Below are positions 33,852 to 43,532 of a stretch of 64,000 bases of DNA, in pieces. The notes beneath the pieces were generated by a model. That model saw only the letters and a list, made by a program, of their open reading frames with translations, was not told the DNA's origin and ran no database searches. This stretch comes from Holophagales bacterium UBA5704. Lineage in GTDB: Bacteria; Acidobacteriota; Thermoanaerobaculia; Multivoradales; UBA5704. A program made the position numbers and the translations under genes. Where the stretch lies: contig DIHE01000054.1 of NCBI GenBank assembly GCA_002420005.1, forward strand, positions 12,420 through 76,419. The letters run 5' to 3'. The stretch's first letter is position 1. Every line of letters starts with the position of its first letter.

Positions 33852-34940
33852 TCAAATCCTGGCGAGCCCGGCGGAGCGCTTCCCCTCTCCCGCTTCAGCG
33901 GGGGAGGGGCCAGGGGAGGGGGCATCCAGCTTCGAGTACCCCATCCCGTCCGGTTCCTTGCCGGCGGTCAGCGAGCCGACCGCCGTCCAGGTCTCCAGAT
34001 CGAGGATGGTGATCTGGTCGGCGTTGGCATGCGCCACGTAGGCACGCTTGCCGTCCGGCGCGATCTCGATGCCGATCGGCACCGAGCTGCTGCCGAAATC
34101 GCCCATCAACCGGCCGTCGGTCTCCTTGGCGGTCGGCGCCAGGGAGATGCGGCGCTCCAGCTTGCGATCCGCCGTGGTGAAGACCGCGAGGTCGCCGGAC
34201 TTCGCATTCGAGACCAGCACCCGCGAGCCGTCCGGGGTCGCTTCGACGCGGATGGGGAACGAGGCACAGGGCAGGGAAGTCAGCACCTCCAGGCTCGCGG
34301 CGTCGAGCACCGACACGGTGTCCACGGCGCGGTTGGTCACCCAGACCTGCTTGCCGTCGGGCGTGACGGCGATCCCCTCCGCCCCGTCGCCGGTCGGTAC
34401 GTTCTTGAGCAGCACCTTCGCCTTCCCGTCGATCGCCGACACCGTGCCGGAGCGGATGCTGGAGACGAACGCCCGGGAGCCGTCCGGCGTCACCGCGACC
34501 ATGTGGGAGATCTCCTGTCCGGTCGCGACGGTGGAGAGCACCTTGCCGGCCTCGACGTCCACCTCCAGCAGCGCCTTGCTCACCTCGGAAGTGACGAGGG
34601 CGCGGTGCTCGTCCAGAAAGACCATGCCGTGCGGCCTCCGGTGCTCCCCGAGGTCGATCGTCCGCACCACCTTGGCGGCGGCGACGTCGAGGAGCGTGAG
34701 GGTCGAGCCGGCGTTCTCCGGACCCGCGAGGCCATAGTTGGCCACCAGGGCGAGCCCGCCGCCCGGTGACACCGCCACCTCATGCGGCCCGCTCCCCACC
34801 GGCAACGTGGCCACCACCTTCCCTTCCGGCAACGCCACCAGGGAGACCGTCGCCTCCGCCTTGTTGGCCACGATCAATGTGGCGGCCTCTGCGACACCGG
34901 AAGAGAGGAGGAGGGAGAGGAGGAGGATCGATTTTGCCAT
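33852..34940 (-). CDS. Exported YVTN-type beta-propeller protein
   Basis: The product is 362 aa from the ATG at 34940; upstream in-frame codons lack a ribosome site. A signal peptide (MAKSILLLSLLLSSGVAEA) is followed by repeats of about 42 residues with the YVTN/NHL-like pattern (PHEVAVSPGGGLALVANYG, then GIAVTPDGKQVWVTNRAVDTV). Such seven-bladed propellers bind proteins or small molecules outside the cytoplasm. The last residues (PSPGPSPAEAGEGKR) are encoded by a REP-like palindrome and look like an added tail rather than a blade. Confidence 0.87.
   Translation of the reverse strand: MAKSILLLSLLLSSGVAEAATLIVANKAEATVSLVALPEGKVVATLPVGSGPHEVAVSPGGGLALVANYGLAGPENAGSTLTLLDVAAAKVVRTIDLGEHRRPHGMVFLDEHRALVTSEVSKALLEVDVEAGKVLSTVATGQEISHMVAVTPDGSRAFVSSIRSGTVSAIDGKAKVLLKNVPTGDGAEGIAVTPDGKQVWVTNRAVDTVSVLDAASLEVLTSLPCASFPIRVEATPDGSRVLVSNAKSGDLAVFTTADRKLERRISLAPTAKETDGRLMGDFGSSSVPIGIEIAPDGKRAYVAHANADQITILDLETWTAVGSLTAGKEPDGMGYSKLDAPSPGPSPAEAGEGKRSAGLARI
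33882..33909. repeat. REP-like palindrome, element 2 (inside a coding end)
   Basis: CCCCTCTCCCGC-TTCA-GCGGGGGAGGGG, a 12-bp stem, overlaps the 3' end of the YVTN gene and supplies its C-terminal Pro/Gly/Glu residues. Confidence 0.6.
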
Positions 34941-35028
34941 GGGGAGAACTCTAGCAGAGAGAACCGCCTGCCCGGGGGGCCGTGCGCCGCCCACCCGGGA
35001 GACCGGGAAAGGAGCGGAGGGAGATCTC

Positions 35029-35034
35029 TATAAT
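35029..35034 (+). promoter_or_regulatory. -10 box (TATAAT), likely leaderless promoter
   Basis: A perfect TATAAT ends 6 nt before the ATG of the mutase gene, so transcription should begin at or next to the start codon. No ribosome site lies at a usable distance. Confidence 0.6.
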
Positions 35035-35040
35035 GGCGCC

Positions 35041-36660
<1,620 letters not shown>

Positions 36661-36714
36661 GGGCGACCCTTGACGGGGAGCGGCTCTTGTCGCAGCCTGT
36701 GCGCGGAGGATCCC

Positions 36715-37167
36715 ATGCCCAAGAAGCCGCTCTTCGTCCTCGCCGCCCTCGCCCTGCTCCTCTCCGCCGGCTCCGCCCGGGCGCAGAAGCTCAACGTGAA
36801 GCCGGGCCTGTGGGAAGCCAGGGTCTCCGGCATGAGCACCCCGACCCAGGTGTGCTACACGGCCGAGGTCCTGGACCACGGGTTCTCTCAGATCCAGAAT
36901 CCGCCCGGTCTGAAGTGCAAGAACGAGATCAAGCAGTCCACCCCGCGCCTCATCGTGGCCCACACCGCGTGCACGGGAAACATGACGGTCGAGGGCGACA
37001 CCCGGCTGGAGATCACAAGCTCCGAGAGCATGGTGATGGTCTCCGACATGGTGATGGGGACCGGAGGCGGAAAGCAGAAGGTCCAAGCCACCGTCAACTA
37101 CAAATGGCTGCGGGCGGATTGTGGCAAGGTGAAACCCTTCGATCCTCAGAATCCTTTCCCGCACTGA
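36715..37167 (+). CDS. Exported DUF3617-like protein
   Basis: The product is 150 aa. A signal peptide (MPKKPLFVLAALALLLSAGSARA) is followed by NVKPGLWEARVSG and spaced Cys residues (VCYTAE, LKCKNE, TACTGNM, ADCGK), the layout of DUF3617 proteins. These are small exported proteins without a known activity. GCGGAGGA lies 5 nt before the ATG. The gene is 54 bp after the mutase, on the same strand. Its last 22 bp overlap the convergent antitoxin remnant. Confidence 0.8.
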   Translation: MPKKPLFVLAALALLLSAGSARAQKLNVKPGLWEARVSGMSTPTQVCYTAEVLDHGFSQIQNPPGLKCKNEIKQSTPRLIVAHTACTGNMTVEGDTRLEITSSESMVMVSDMVMGTGGGKQKVQATVNYKWLRADCGKVKPFDPQNPFPH

Positions 37168-37523
37168 GCCTTTGGGCGGCGGACGCGCCAGACGCGGCGC
37201 GCCGAAACGGGTGCCACTGAAAGAGCCAGCTTGCCGGCGACGAGGGCCTCCTGCCCGCCGGCGAGGAGGGTCCGCCGGAACCCGGTCTGCAGGTCCTTCC
37301 CGAGCTGGCGGTAGAGGTAGCTTCCCAGCGGAGTGTCCCAGTGGCCGGGTCGGCCCGGGGTCACGCTTGTGGTCACCGGAACGTATTCCGGAATCAGGCC
37401 GTATTGGGCAAGAGCCGCCTGGAGGCTGACGTAGGACCCGCGAACCAGCAGGTTGGCGACCAGGAAGGGGTGCGGCAGGACCCTTCGGAAGGGAGGCGCG
37501 AGCCCATAGAGGCCCCGCCGCAC
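37146..37523 (-). pseudogene. Remnant of an AbiEi-type antitoxin/transcription factor
   Basis: The stretch RRGLYGLAPPFRRVLPHPF, then RGSYVSLQAALAQYGLIPEY, then TSVTPGRPGHWDTPLGSYLYRQ matches the centre of AbiEi-like antitoxin domains (RxGLY..., SYVSLxSAL, TTRRPG-type run). The usual N-terminal helix-turn-helix is not encoded in frame; an in-frame stop lies just upstream. The C-terminal part diverges after residue 95 and runs into the end of the DUF3617 gene. No nucleotidyltransferase partner (AbiEii) is adjacent. It is best read as a degraded half of a lost toxin-antitoxin module. Confidence 0.6.
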
Positions 37524-37838
37524 CGCCTGACCTCGCCCTGCCTTGGCGAGCGCCCAGCGGCCCTCTCCTGCGGATTGATTAACCGGGGTCTATCCGAGGG
37601 CCGCGGAAGGCGGCGACAGTAGGAGCCCTAGCGGCGGTGGGCCACCGGCATGCAATTAAGTTTTTCAATTCAGGGCTAGCGCGGAGCCGCAGCCGATGGC
37701 CGGCTCGGCGGGCCGCGCAGTGCGCTCTCATCCAGAGCGGGGCGAGTGGAGGGAAACTCGCCACTTTCGTCCGTCTCATGTTCTGGAGAGCCCGGAGCTC
37801 AGCACCAGCACCGGCTCACACATCGTGGAGGTGCAGCC
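37524..37838. other. Intergenic region before the protease module
   Basis: 315 bp without a supported gene. It contains an AT-rich patch (GCAATTAAGTTTTTCAATTCAG, about 37652-37673) unlike the surrounding DNA, which could be a promoter or an insertion border. GGAGG precedes the next gene at 37827. Confidence 0.4.
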
Positions 37839-38864
37839 ATGAACCAGCGTCAGCTACTTGTCATGAGGAAGCTTCGGGAGATCCAAGAGAGCGATGGGCT
37901 CTCGGTCGAGCATCTGGAGGAGATCGTCGCTCCCGCGCTCGAGTTGGAGAGCACTGAGACCGAGGCAGCCGGTTCCCGTACCCCAACGGTCACATCCGAG
38001 GCAATCGACTCCTGGCGCCGCTTCGAACGAGGTGATCCTCTCGACGAGAGGGATCTCTTTCATCTAGAGAGTATCATCCTGCCCAATGGCGCCCGGCCTG
38101 CCTTCGATATCCAAGGCGACTCGTTCGCCTCTCTCCCCTCTCTTTGGCAAGACATCAACAACCAACGCTCCCTGCTCGAGCCTCTGATCCGCGGGATCGG
38201 GCGCGTGGAGCTGGTCGGACATCCAGAGAGAACCATCGCGGGGACCGCCTTCGTTTGTGGAGCTCGGCGGCTGATGACGAATCGGCACGTCGCTGCGCTC
38301 TTTACCCAGGGAGTGGGAGCGGGCGCGCAGCTCCAGTTCACCCCGGGAATCGGCATCTCCATCGATCTGAAGGAGGAGGTGGGGTCAAGTGCCTCCTTGA
38401 TTCTCGAAGTTACCGCACCAGCTCTGATCATTGAGGAGTGGGACATCGCCATCCTTGAAACCTCAGAGCTTCCAGCCGGGGTCATCCCGTTGCCGCTGAG
38501 CACTGTGGCCCCCAGCCAACTGGAGGAAAGATTGGCGATGGTCGTAGGCTATCCGGCTCAAGATCCAAGCGAAAGCTCGATCCAGCAGAACGAAATCTTC
38601 CGCAGTGTCTTTGACAAGAAGCGATTGCAGCCGGGCCGACTGAAGGGGTTCGCAAAGGTTCCGTCGTTCGAGCGCACGGTGAATGCGCTCGCTCACGATT
38701 GCACAACTCTCGGAGGAAACTCCGGATCAGCCGTGATCGATATCACATCCGCCAGAGTCGTAGGTATTCATTTCGACGGCCAACCCCTGGTGGCGAACTT
38801 CGCCGTTCCCACCTGGGAGCTCGCTACAGATCATCGCGTGACGGGCGCCGGCGTCGACTTCTGA
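37839..38864 (+). CDS. Cytosolic trypsin-like serine protease
   Basis: The product is 341 aa from the ATG at 37839 behind GTGGAGGTG. There is no signal peptide. Residues 1-110 are helical and charged (MRKLREIQESDGLSVEHLEEIV), probably an adaptor or pro-region. The protease domain has MTNRHVA (His150), EWDIAILE (Asp202) and LGGNSGSAVI (Ser295), an intact triad of the V8/trypsin type. Third-position codon use is less GC-rich than nearby genes. It is followed after 11 nt by an exported coiled-coil protein gene. Cytosolic trypsin-like proteases of this layout are often parts of conflict or defence systems; that role here is inference. Confidence 0.87.
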   Translation: MNQRQLLVMRKLREIQESDGLSVEHLEEIVAPALELESTETEAAGSRTPTVTSEAIDSWRRFERGDPLDERDLFHLESIILPNGARPAFDIQGDSFASLPSLWQDINNQRSLLEPLIRGIGRVELVGHPERTIAGTAFVCGARRLMTNRHVAALFTQGVGAGAQLQFTPGIGISIDLKEEVGSSASLILEVTAPALIIEEWDIAILETSELPAGVIPLPLSTVAPSQLEERLAMVVGYPAQDPSESSIQQNEIFRSVFDKKRLQPGRLKGFAKVPSFERTVNALAHDCTTLGGNSGSAVIDITSARVVGIHFDGQPLVANFAVPTWELATDHRVTGAGVDF

Positions 38865-38875
38865 AAGGGCTACTT

Positions 38876-40168
38876 ATGTCGCGAAACTCGTGGTCAATCG
38901 CGCGCATCGCAAGCATCGCACTGCTATCAATGGGAGGAATCGCTTTCATGGCAACCGGACAAGAGCCGCAAAACCCTGATCCCCAGGCAGCCAAGGCCGC
39001 GGCGGAGACCCGGAAGGCCGAGGCGGAAGCACGGAAAGCCGAGGCAGACGCGGAAAAGGCTGCGTCAGACGCAGAGAAGGCGGCAGCCGAAGCCGCCTTG
39101 GCGGCCCTCAAGGCCAAGATCGGAGGAGTCCCAGATTCGGGTATTTCCGGCGATGTCACGCTCAAGGACAAGGCAGGGTCGGCCGAAGCCACCTTGCTGG
39201 CGGCCAAAGCCGTCAATGCGGCAGCCCAGAGAATCACCGATGAACTTCCGCAAGGCCCGAAAACAATCCTGCTCTATGCGGCAGGGGAAATACCGAGTTT
39301 CCAGGAGCTGATCGCGTTCCGATCCCAGGTCGCGCTTACCAGAGGGGCTTTCAACAACGCGGTTGTAAAATCTGACGACGTCAAAGCAAAGGCACCGAAG
39401 CCGATCGGGGTTACGGGTGGCGAGACCCCCTTCCTGCCCGCGGCAGGGCTCGCTCTCGAAGCCATTAGCAAGCTGGTCGGCTTTTTCCGGTCAGATTTCA
39501 CGGTCGGCGGCGTGGACGTCTCTCAGGATGACTCTCTTTTGGTACACGCACTGGCTGGCCGCATCGCCAGCTCAGGCAAACAGCTCACCGTTCAGCTCCT
39601 GGGAACTTACAACCCTGGGTCAGTTTTGGACCCAGCAGCCGGCATCCTCAAGGATCTATCCGACCTTTCTGGACTCAAGGTAAAAGCTATCAACATTGCA
39701 AGCTTCCACGACCAGATGACAGCGCATTTTACAAAAACCGCGGAAGCCGAGAAAGACCCCGCGAAGAAGAGAAATCTTCAAGAAAACGCCTCACTCCACA
39801 AAGAGGCGGGCGACACCTTGAGAGCTGCGGTTGCTCTCTACGACGGATTTTTAAGCAAGTTAACGGCGACCAACGACAAAGGGCTGGTCCCTTTGACCCA
39901 AGTCGTACGAGACTCCGTCGTCGCCGACTCTCTTGCAAAGGGTGCGTTGCTCCTGATCGTCAAGCTCCAGAAAAGCGGTGGTACCTTCTACACCAAGAAG
40001 AACCTCTGGACTTTCTTTGGCGGTATGCCCATCTTTCACATGGGGGGCGTAGTCGTGAGCTTCGTGCTGCTCGACGGAAAGGATGGTCACGTGCTTGGTT
40101 CAGGTGCGGTCCCTGTCCATGGTGGGTTCGTCCGGGCAGGCCAACTCCAGAGCGTCGTCGAAAACTAG
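38876..40168 (+). CDS. Exported coiled-coil protein of unknown function (430 aa)
   Basis: The ATG at 38876 gives an N-terminal hydrophobic signal or anchor (IARIASIALLSMGGIAFMA). It is followed by an Ala/Lys/Glu coiled coil at about 40-85 (ETRKAEAEARKAEADAEKAA). The remaining 340 residues are mixed alpha/beta with several weakly hydrophobic segments (for example FLPAAGLALEAISKLVGFF). I recognise no family. It is placed 11 nt after the trypsin-like protease gene and shares its less GC-rich codon use, so the two were probably gained together. A target or partner of the protease is possible, although their predicted compartments differ. Confidence 0.78.
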   Translation: MSRNSWSIARIASIALLSMGGIAFMATGQEPQNPDPQAAKAAAETRKAEAEARKAEADAEKAASDAEKAAAEAALAALKAKIGGVPDSGISGDVTLKDKAGSAEATLLAAKAVNAAAQRITDELPQGPKTILLYAAGEIPSFQELIAFRSQVALTRGAFNNAVVKSDDVKAKAPKPIGVTGGETPFLPAAGLALEAISKLVGFFRSDFTVGGVDVSQDDSLLVHALAGRIASSGKQLTVQLLGTYNPGSVLDPAAGILKDLSDLSGLKVKAINIASFHDQMTAHFTKTAEAEKDPAKKRNLQENASLHKEAGDTLRAAVALYDGFLSKLTATNDKGLVPLTQVVRDSVVADSLAKGALLLIVKLQKSGGTFYTKKNLWTFFGGMPIFHMGGVVVSFVLLDGKDGHVLGSGAVPVHGGFVRAGQLQSVVEN

Positions 40169-40202
40169 GCCGCAGACTCATCGGCCAACCTTCCCAAAGC
40201 AA

Positions 40203-40238
40203 GACCCTCCGCCCCGCAGACTCGCCGGGCGGAGGGTC
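40203..40238 (+). terminator. Hairpin terminator after the protease module
   Basis: A perfect 12-bp stem, GACCCTCCGCCC with GGGCGGAGGGTC, has a 12-nt loop and lies 35 bp after the stop. No T tract. Confidence 0.55.
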
Positions 40239-40363
40239 GCTCACAGAGGCCCCTCTGCTTCGGTAAGGAGGGAGAGGCAAGTTCCGCGCGTCAAAGCTCA
40301 TCCATTCGTGGCTGAGGCGGCGGGTGGCGTATCATGATGTCCGCCGGAGAGGCGAACCATCCT

Positions 40364-41335
40364 ATGAGAGCCATCGGTCTTCAAACCTCGCTGCCGATCG
40401 ACGATCCCGAAAGCCTGTTCGCATTCGAGGCGCCTACGCCGGTGCCCGGTTCGCGCGACCTTCTCGTGCGGGTGCGGGCGGTCTCGGTCAATCCGGTGGA
40501 CTGGAAGCAGCGGCAGCGCGCCGCCCAGGGCGTGCGCCTGCCGGAGCCGAAGATCCTCGGCTATGACGCGTCCGGCGTGGTGGAGGCGGTGGGGCCGCTG
40601 GTGCAGCTGTTCCAGCCCGGGGACGCGGTGTTCTACGCGGGGAGCATCCAACGCCAGGGGACGAACGCCGAGCTGCATCTGGTCGATGAGCGGATCGTCG
40701 GCCGCAAGCCGGCGACGCTCACCGATGCCGAGGCGGCGGCGCTGCCGCTAACCGCGCTCACGGCCTGGGAGGCCATCTTCGACCGGATGCGCCTCGCAGA
40801 GGGAGGCGGCGCCGGCAAGGCGCTGCTGATCGTCGGCGGAGCGGGAGGAGTCGGCTCGATCGCGATCCAGATCGCCCGGCAGCTCACCCGGCTGGAGGTC
40901 ATCGCCACGGCATCACGGGAGGAGTCGGCCCGCTGGTGCCGCGACCTCGGGGCGCACGCGATCGCCGACCACCGGAACCTCCTGGAGTCGGTGCGCAGCC
41001 TGGGACGGCGGCACGTCGACTACATCCTCTGCACCAACGACTTCGAGGGCCACTGGAGCGCGTTGTGCGAGCTGATCGCGCCGCAGGGCTCGATCTGCTC
41101 GATCCTCGGCGCCAAGCAGCTCGACGTGAGCCCGCTCATGGGCAAGAGCGCGACGCTCGCCTGGGAGCTGATGTTCACCCGCTCCAGCCATGCGACGGAC
41201 GACATGGCCGAGCAACACCGCATCCTCGACCGGGTGGCCGACCTGGCCGACGCCGGCCGGCTGCGCACCACGCTGACCGAGACGCTCGCCGGCTTCACCG
41301 TCGCCAACCACCAACAGGCGCACACCCTGGCCTAA
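40364..41335 (+). CDS. Zinc-type alcohol dehydrogenase/quinone oxidoreductase family (MDR)
   Basis: The product is 323 aa from the ATG at 40364. It is a medium-chain dehydrogenase/reductase without the structural zinc Cys cluster. The opening SLPIDDPESLFAFEAPTP and VSVNPVDWKQR are typical of the zinc-binding alcohol dehydrogenase family 1 subgroup. The NAD(P)H-binding turn is LLIVGGAGGVGSIAIQIARQL (about 150-170), followed by ATASREESARW. It probably reduces quinones or enals with NADPH; the substrate is unknown. It stands alone between the protease module and hipBA. Confidence 0.9.
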   Translation: MRAIGLQTSLPIDDPESLFAFEAPTPVPGSRDLLVRVRAVSVNPVDWKQRQRAAQGVRLPEPKILGYDASGVVEAVGPLVQLFQPGDAVFYAGSIQRQGTNAELHLVDERIVGRKPATLTDAEAAALPLTALTAWEAIFDRMRLAEGGGAGKALLIVGGAGGVGSIAIQIARQLTRLEVIATASREESARWCRDLGAHAIADHRNLLESVRSLGRRHVDYILCTNDFEGHWSALCELIAPQGSICSILGAKQLDVSPLMGKSATLAWELMFTRSSHATDDMAEQHRILDRVADLADAGRLRTTLTETLAGFTVANHQQAHTLA

Positions 41336-41395
41336 TCCGGGCGGATGATCGGCAAGCTGGCGATCACCTACGCGGCCTGACGCACACCAAGGAAT

Positions 41396-41411
41396 CGCTC
41401 ACCGGTGAGCG
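41396..41411. promoter_or_regulatory. Perfect 16-bp palindrome upstream of hipBA
   Basis: CGCTCACCGGTGAGCG reads the same on both strands and lies about 30 bp before the TATAAT box of the hipBA operon. It is a good candidate operator for the HTH antitoxin. Confidence 0.5.
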
Positions 41412-41441
41412 GTTCTGCCGTCAGAAAGCCCGAAGCGCTCG

Positions 41442-41447
41442 TATAAT
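41442..41447 (+). promoter_or_regulatory. -10 box of the hipBA operon
   Basis: Perfect TATAAT, 27 nt before the antitoxin ATG, with GAGAGGAGG between them as ribosome site. Confidence 0.6.
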
Positions 41448-41474
41448 GGCGGTTGTCGAGAGGAGGCGGACCCC

Positions 41475-41780
41475 ATGGAGAGGTTCTCGTTGCGCCTGCC
41501 GGAGCAGGTCAGCCAGACCTTGGCGGCGCGGGTGAAGGCCTTGCGGCTGGACCGAGGGTGGAAGCAGGCGACGTTGGCCGAGCGAGCCGGCGTGAGCTTG
41601 GCGTCGCTCCGGCGGTTCGAGGCGTCCGGTCGCGCCTCGCTGCAGCACGTCCTCCTCCTCGCCTTCGCTTTGCATCGGCTGGACGACTTCGACGCCCTGC
41701 TGCTGCCGCCTCCCGCGTCCTCGATCGCCGAGCTCGAAGCGGCGGAGCGCAAACCTGTGCGGCGGCGGGGGCGGGTGTGA
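41475..41780 (+). CDS. hipB: HipB-like HTH antitoxin
   Basis: The product is 101 aa. An XRE-type helix-turn-helix lies at about 18-60 (LAARVKALRLDRGWKQATLAERAGVSLASLRRFEASG). It should bind the promoter and neutralise the kinase toxin encoded next. The stop overlaps the start of the toxin gene (GTGA), so the pair is coupled. The C-terminal tail is basic (KPVRRRGRV). Confidence 0.9.
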   Translation: MERFSLRLPEQVSQTLAARVKALRLDRGWKQATLAERAGVSLASLRRFEASGRASLQHVLLLAFALHRLDDFDALLLPPPASSIAELEAAERKPVRRRGRV

Positions 41781-43009
41781 GAAAGCTGGAGGTGCGCCTC
41801 GTCCGGCAGCCGGGCGTGGAGCGCACCGTCGGCTGGCTGGCCGAGGCCGGACCCCGGCCGGCGCGCCGGCAGATCTTCTTCGAGTACGACCCGGCCTTCC
41901 TGCGCGATCCGCTCTGGCTTTCTCCGTTCAAGCTGCCCCCGCAGCCGGGCTTGATCGAGCACCGGGATCACAGCTTCGGCCCGATTTTCGGCCTGTTCGA
42001 CGATTCCCTGCCCGATGGCTGGGGCCTGCTGCTGATGGACCGGGCTTTTACTCAGCAGGGAATGCCGCTCGCCGAGGTGTCGGTGCTCGACCGGCTGGCC
42101 TGGTTGGGGACGCGGACCATGGGAGCGCTCACCTATCACCCGCCTGACGACCCCGGAGACCTCACGGCACGGAAGCTCGACCTGCACGCGATGGCGCGTG
42201 CCGCACGGGACGTCGTGCAGGGTCCCGCGAAGGCGGTGCTGCCTCAGCTTCTGCGCGCCGGGGGAAGCCCGGGAGGTGCCCGGCCCAAAGTGCTGGTCGG
42301 CGTGGCGGGAGAGGACATCCTCTCGGGAGAGGACGACCTGCCGGAGGGCTACTCTCACTGGATCGTCAAGTTCCCTGCTCCCGAGGACGGGCCGGAGGTG
42401 GGAGCGGCCGAGCTGGCCTACTCCCTCATGGCCCGGGAGGCGGGGCTTCGCCTGCCGGCCACGCGGCTGTTCGAAGCCGCGCGGGGGGAGCGGTTCTTCG
42501 CAGCCGAACGGTTCGACCGGGCCGGCAACCACCGCTTCCACGTGCACACCTTCGGCAACCTGATCCATGCCAACTTCCGCATCCCGAGCTGCGATTACCG
42601 GCAGCTTCTGGAGGTGACGCGCGTGCTGACGCGCAACCGGCTGGAGGTTCTGGAGGCGTTCCGCCGCGCCGCCTTCAACGTGCTGGCGCACAACCGCGAC
42701 GATCACGTGAAGAACTTCGCGTTTCGCATGACCCCTGACGGGGGCTGGGAGCTCGCTCCCGCGTATGACCTGGTCTTCGCGCCGGGTCCGGCCGGCGAGC
42801 ACACCATGACCGTCGCCGGTGAAGGCCGCGCGCCAACCCGCCGGCATCTTCTACAGCTGGCGGGCCCGGCGGGCATCGCGGAGGAGGAGGCGGATGAGAT
42901 CCTCGACACCGTCGCCACGGCCGTGTCCCATTGGCGCGAGCACGCCCGCCATGCCGGCGTGGGCGCGAACGCCGCCCGGACCATCGAGAAGGCCCTCCCG
43001 GCGCGGTAA
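41777..43009 (+). CDS. hipA: HipA-like Ser/Thr kinase toxin
   Basis: The product is 410 aa from the GTG at 41777, overlapping hipB by 4 bp. The N-terminal subdomain has FGPIFGLFDDSLPDGWGLLLMDR. The kinase core has GGSPGGARPKVLV (Gly-rich loop), HWIVKFPAPED and the catalytic block HNRDDHVKNFAF (Asp-Asp-His-x-Lys-Asn) with YDLVFAPG. All catalytic residues are present. HipA kinases phosphorylate aminoacyl-tRNA synthetases (GltX in E. coli) and induce persistence. A gltX gene lies 500 bp downstream on the other strand; whether it is a target is unknown. Confidence 0.92.
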   Translation: MRKLEVRLVRQPGVERTVGWLAEAGPRPARRQIFFEYDPAFLRDPLWLSPFKLPPQPGLIEHRDHSFGPIFGLFDDSLPDGWGLLLMDRAFTQQGMPLAEVSVLDRLAWLGTRTMGALTYHPPDDPGDLTARKLDLHAMARAARDVVQGPAKAVLPQLLRAGGSPGGARPKVLVGVAGEDILSGEDDLPEGYSHWIVKFPAPEDGPEVGAAELAYSLMAREAGLRLPATRLFEAARGERFFAAERFDRAGNHRFHVHTFGNLIHANFRIPSCDYRQLLEVTRVLTRNRLEVLEAFRRAAFNVLAHNRDDHVKNFAFRMTPDGGWELAPAYDLVFAPGPAGEHTMTVAGEGRAPTRRHLLQLAGPAGIAEEEADEILDTVATAVSHWREHARHAGVGANAARTIEKALPAR

Positions 43010-43022
43010 GCTTCTCTCCACC

Positions 43023-43373
43023 ATGCCTGCAAAGCCCGGCCGCCTCGTCTATTCCAGCGATGCCCCCAAGACCTGCCCCCGGTGTGGCTGGCCGGTGCGC
43101 GACTGCCGTTGTGGCACCGCGGTCGACGAGCCGGTGCCTGCGAAGATCGTCGCCAAGCTGCGCATCGAGAAATCCGGCCGCGGTGGCAAGACCGTCACCG
43201 TCGTCGATGGCCTGCCGAAGAACCGCGAGTGGCTGAAGCAGGTGGCCCGCGAGCTGAAGCAGGCCTGTGGCACCGGGGGCACCGCCGTCGAGACCGGCGT
43301 CGAGATCCAGGGGGATCAACGCGACGCCATCCGGACCTTGCTGACCGGGAAGGGCTGGACGGTCAAGGGCTGA
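43023..43373 (+). CDS. yciH: SUI1/YciH-family translation initiation factor homologue
   Basis: The product is 116 aa. A zinc-like motif CPRCGWPVRDCRC (residues 18-30) precedes a SUI1/eIF1 domain (VAKLRIEKSGRGGKTVTVVDGLP), ending LLTGKGWTVKG. Bacterial YciH-type proteins affect start-codon fidelity and stress translation. It begins 14 nt after hipA. Gene name by family resemblance only. Confidence 0.9.
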   Translation: MPAKPGRLVYSSDAPKTCPRCGWPVRDCRCGTAVDEPVPAKIVAKLRIEKSGRGGKTVTVVDGLPKNREWLKQVARELKQACGTGGTAVETGVEIQGDQRDAIRTLLTGKGWTVKG

Positions 43374-43381
43374 AACGAACA

Positions 43382-43399
43382 GGCCGCCTTGCGGCGGCC
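43382..43399. terminator. Hairpin after yciH-like gene
   Basis: GGCCGCC-TTGC-GGCGGCC. Runs of A follow on the plus strand (GGGAAAAAG), so on the minus strand CTTTTTCCC precedes it. It may end both the yciH transcript and the tRNA transcript. Confidence 0.45.
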
Positions 43400-43422
43400 C
43401 GGGAAAAAGCAGAAGAAGTTGG

Positions 43423-43493
43423 TTGGGAGGCAGGGATTCGAACCCCGATTGAGCGGGTCAGAGCCGCTTGTCCTACCGTTGAACGACCTCCCA
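43423..43493 (-). tRNA. tRNA-Gln (anticodon CTG)
   Basis: On the minus strand TGGGAGG opens the acceptor stem and CCTCCCA closes it. The T arm CGGGG-TTCGAAT-CCCTG and the anticodon loop CTCTGAC (43463-43457) are clear, with anticodon CTG at 43461-43459. The CCA end is not encoded. Confidence 0.93.
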
Positions 43494-43532
43494 ACGAGGC
43501 AGGCGTAAGAGTACAAAACCCGGGCGGGGAGG

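Noticed and set aside
43423..43493. tRNA-Gln as an integration site of a mobile island
   Set aside because: No integrase gene and no repeat of the tRNA 3' end are visible in the window.
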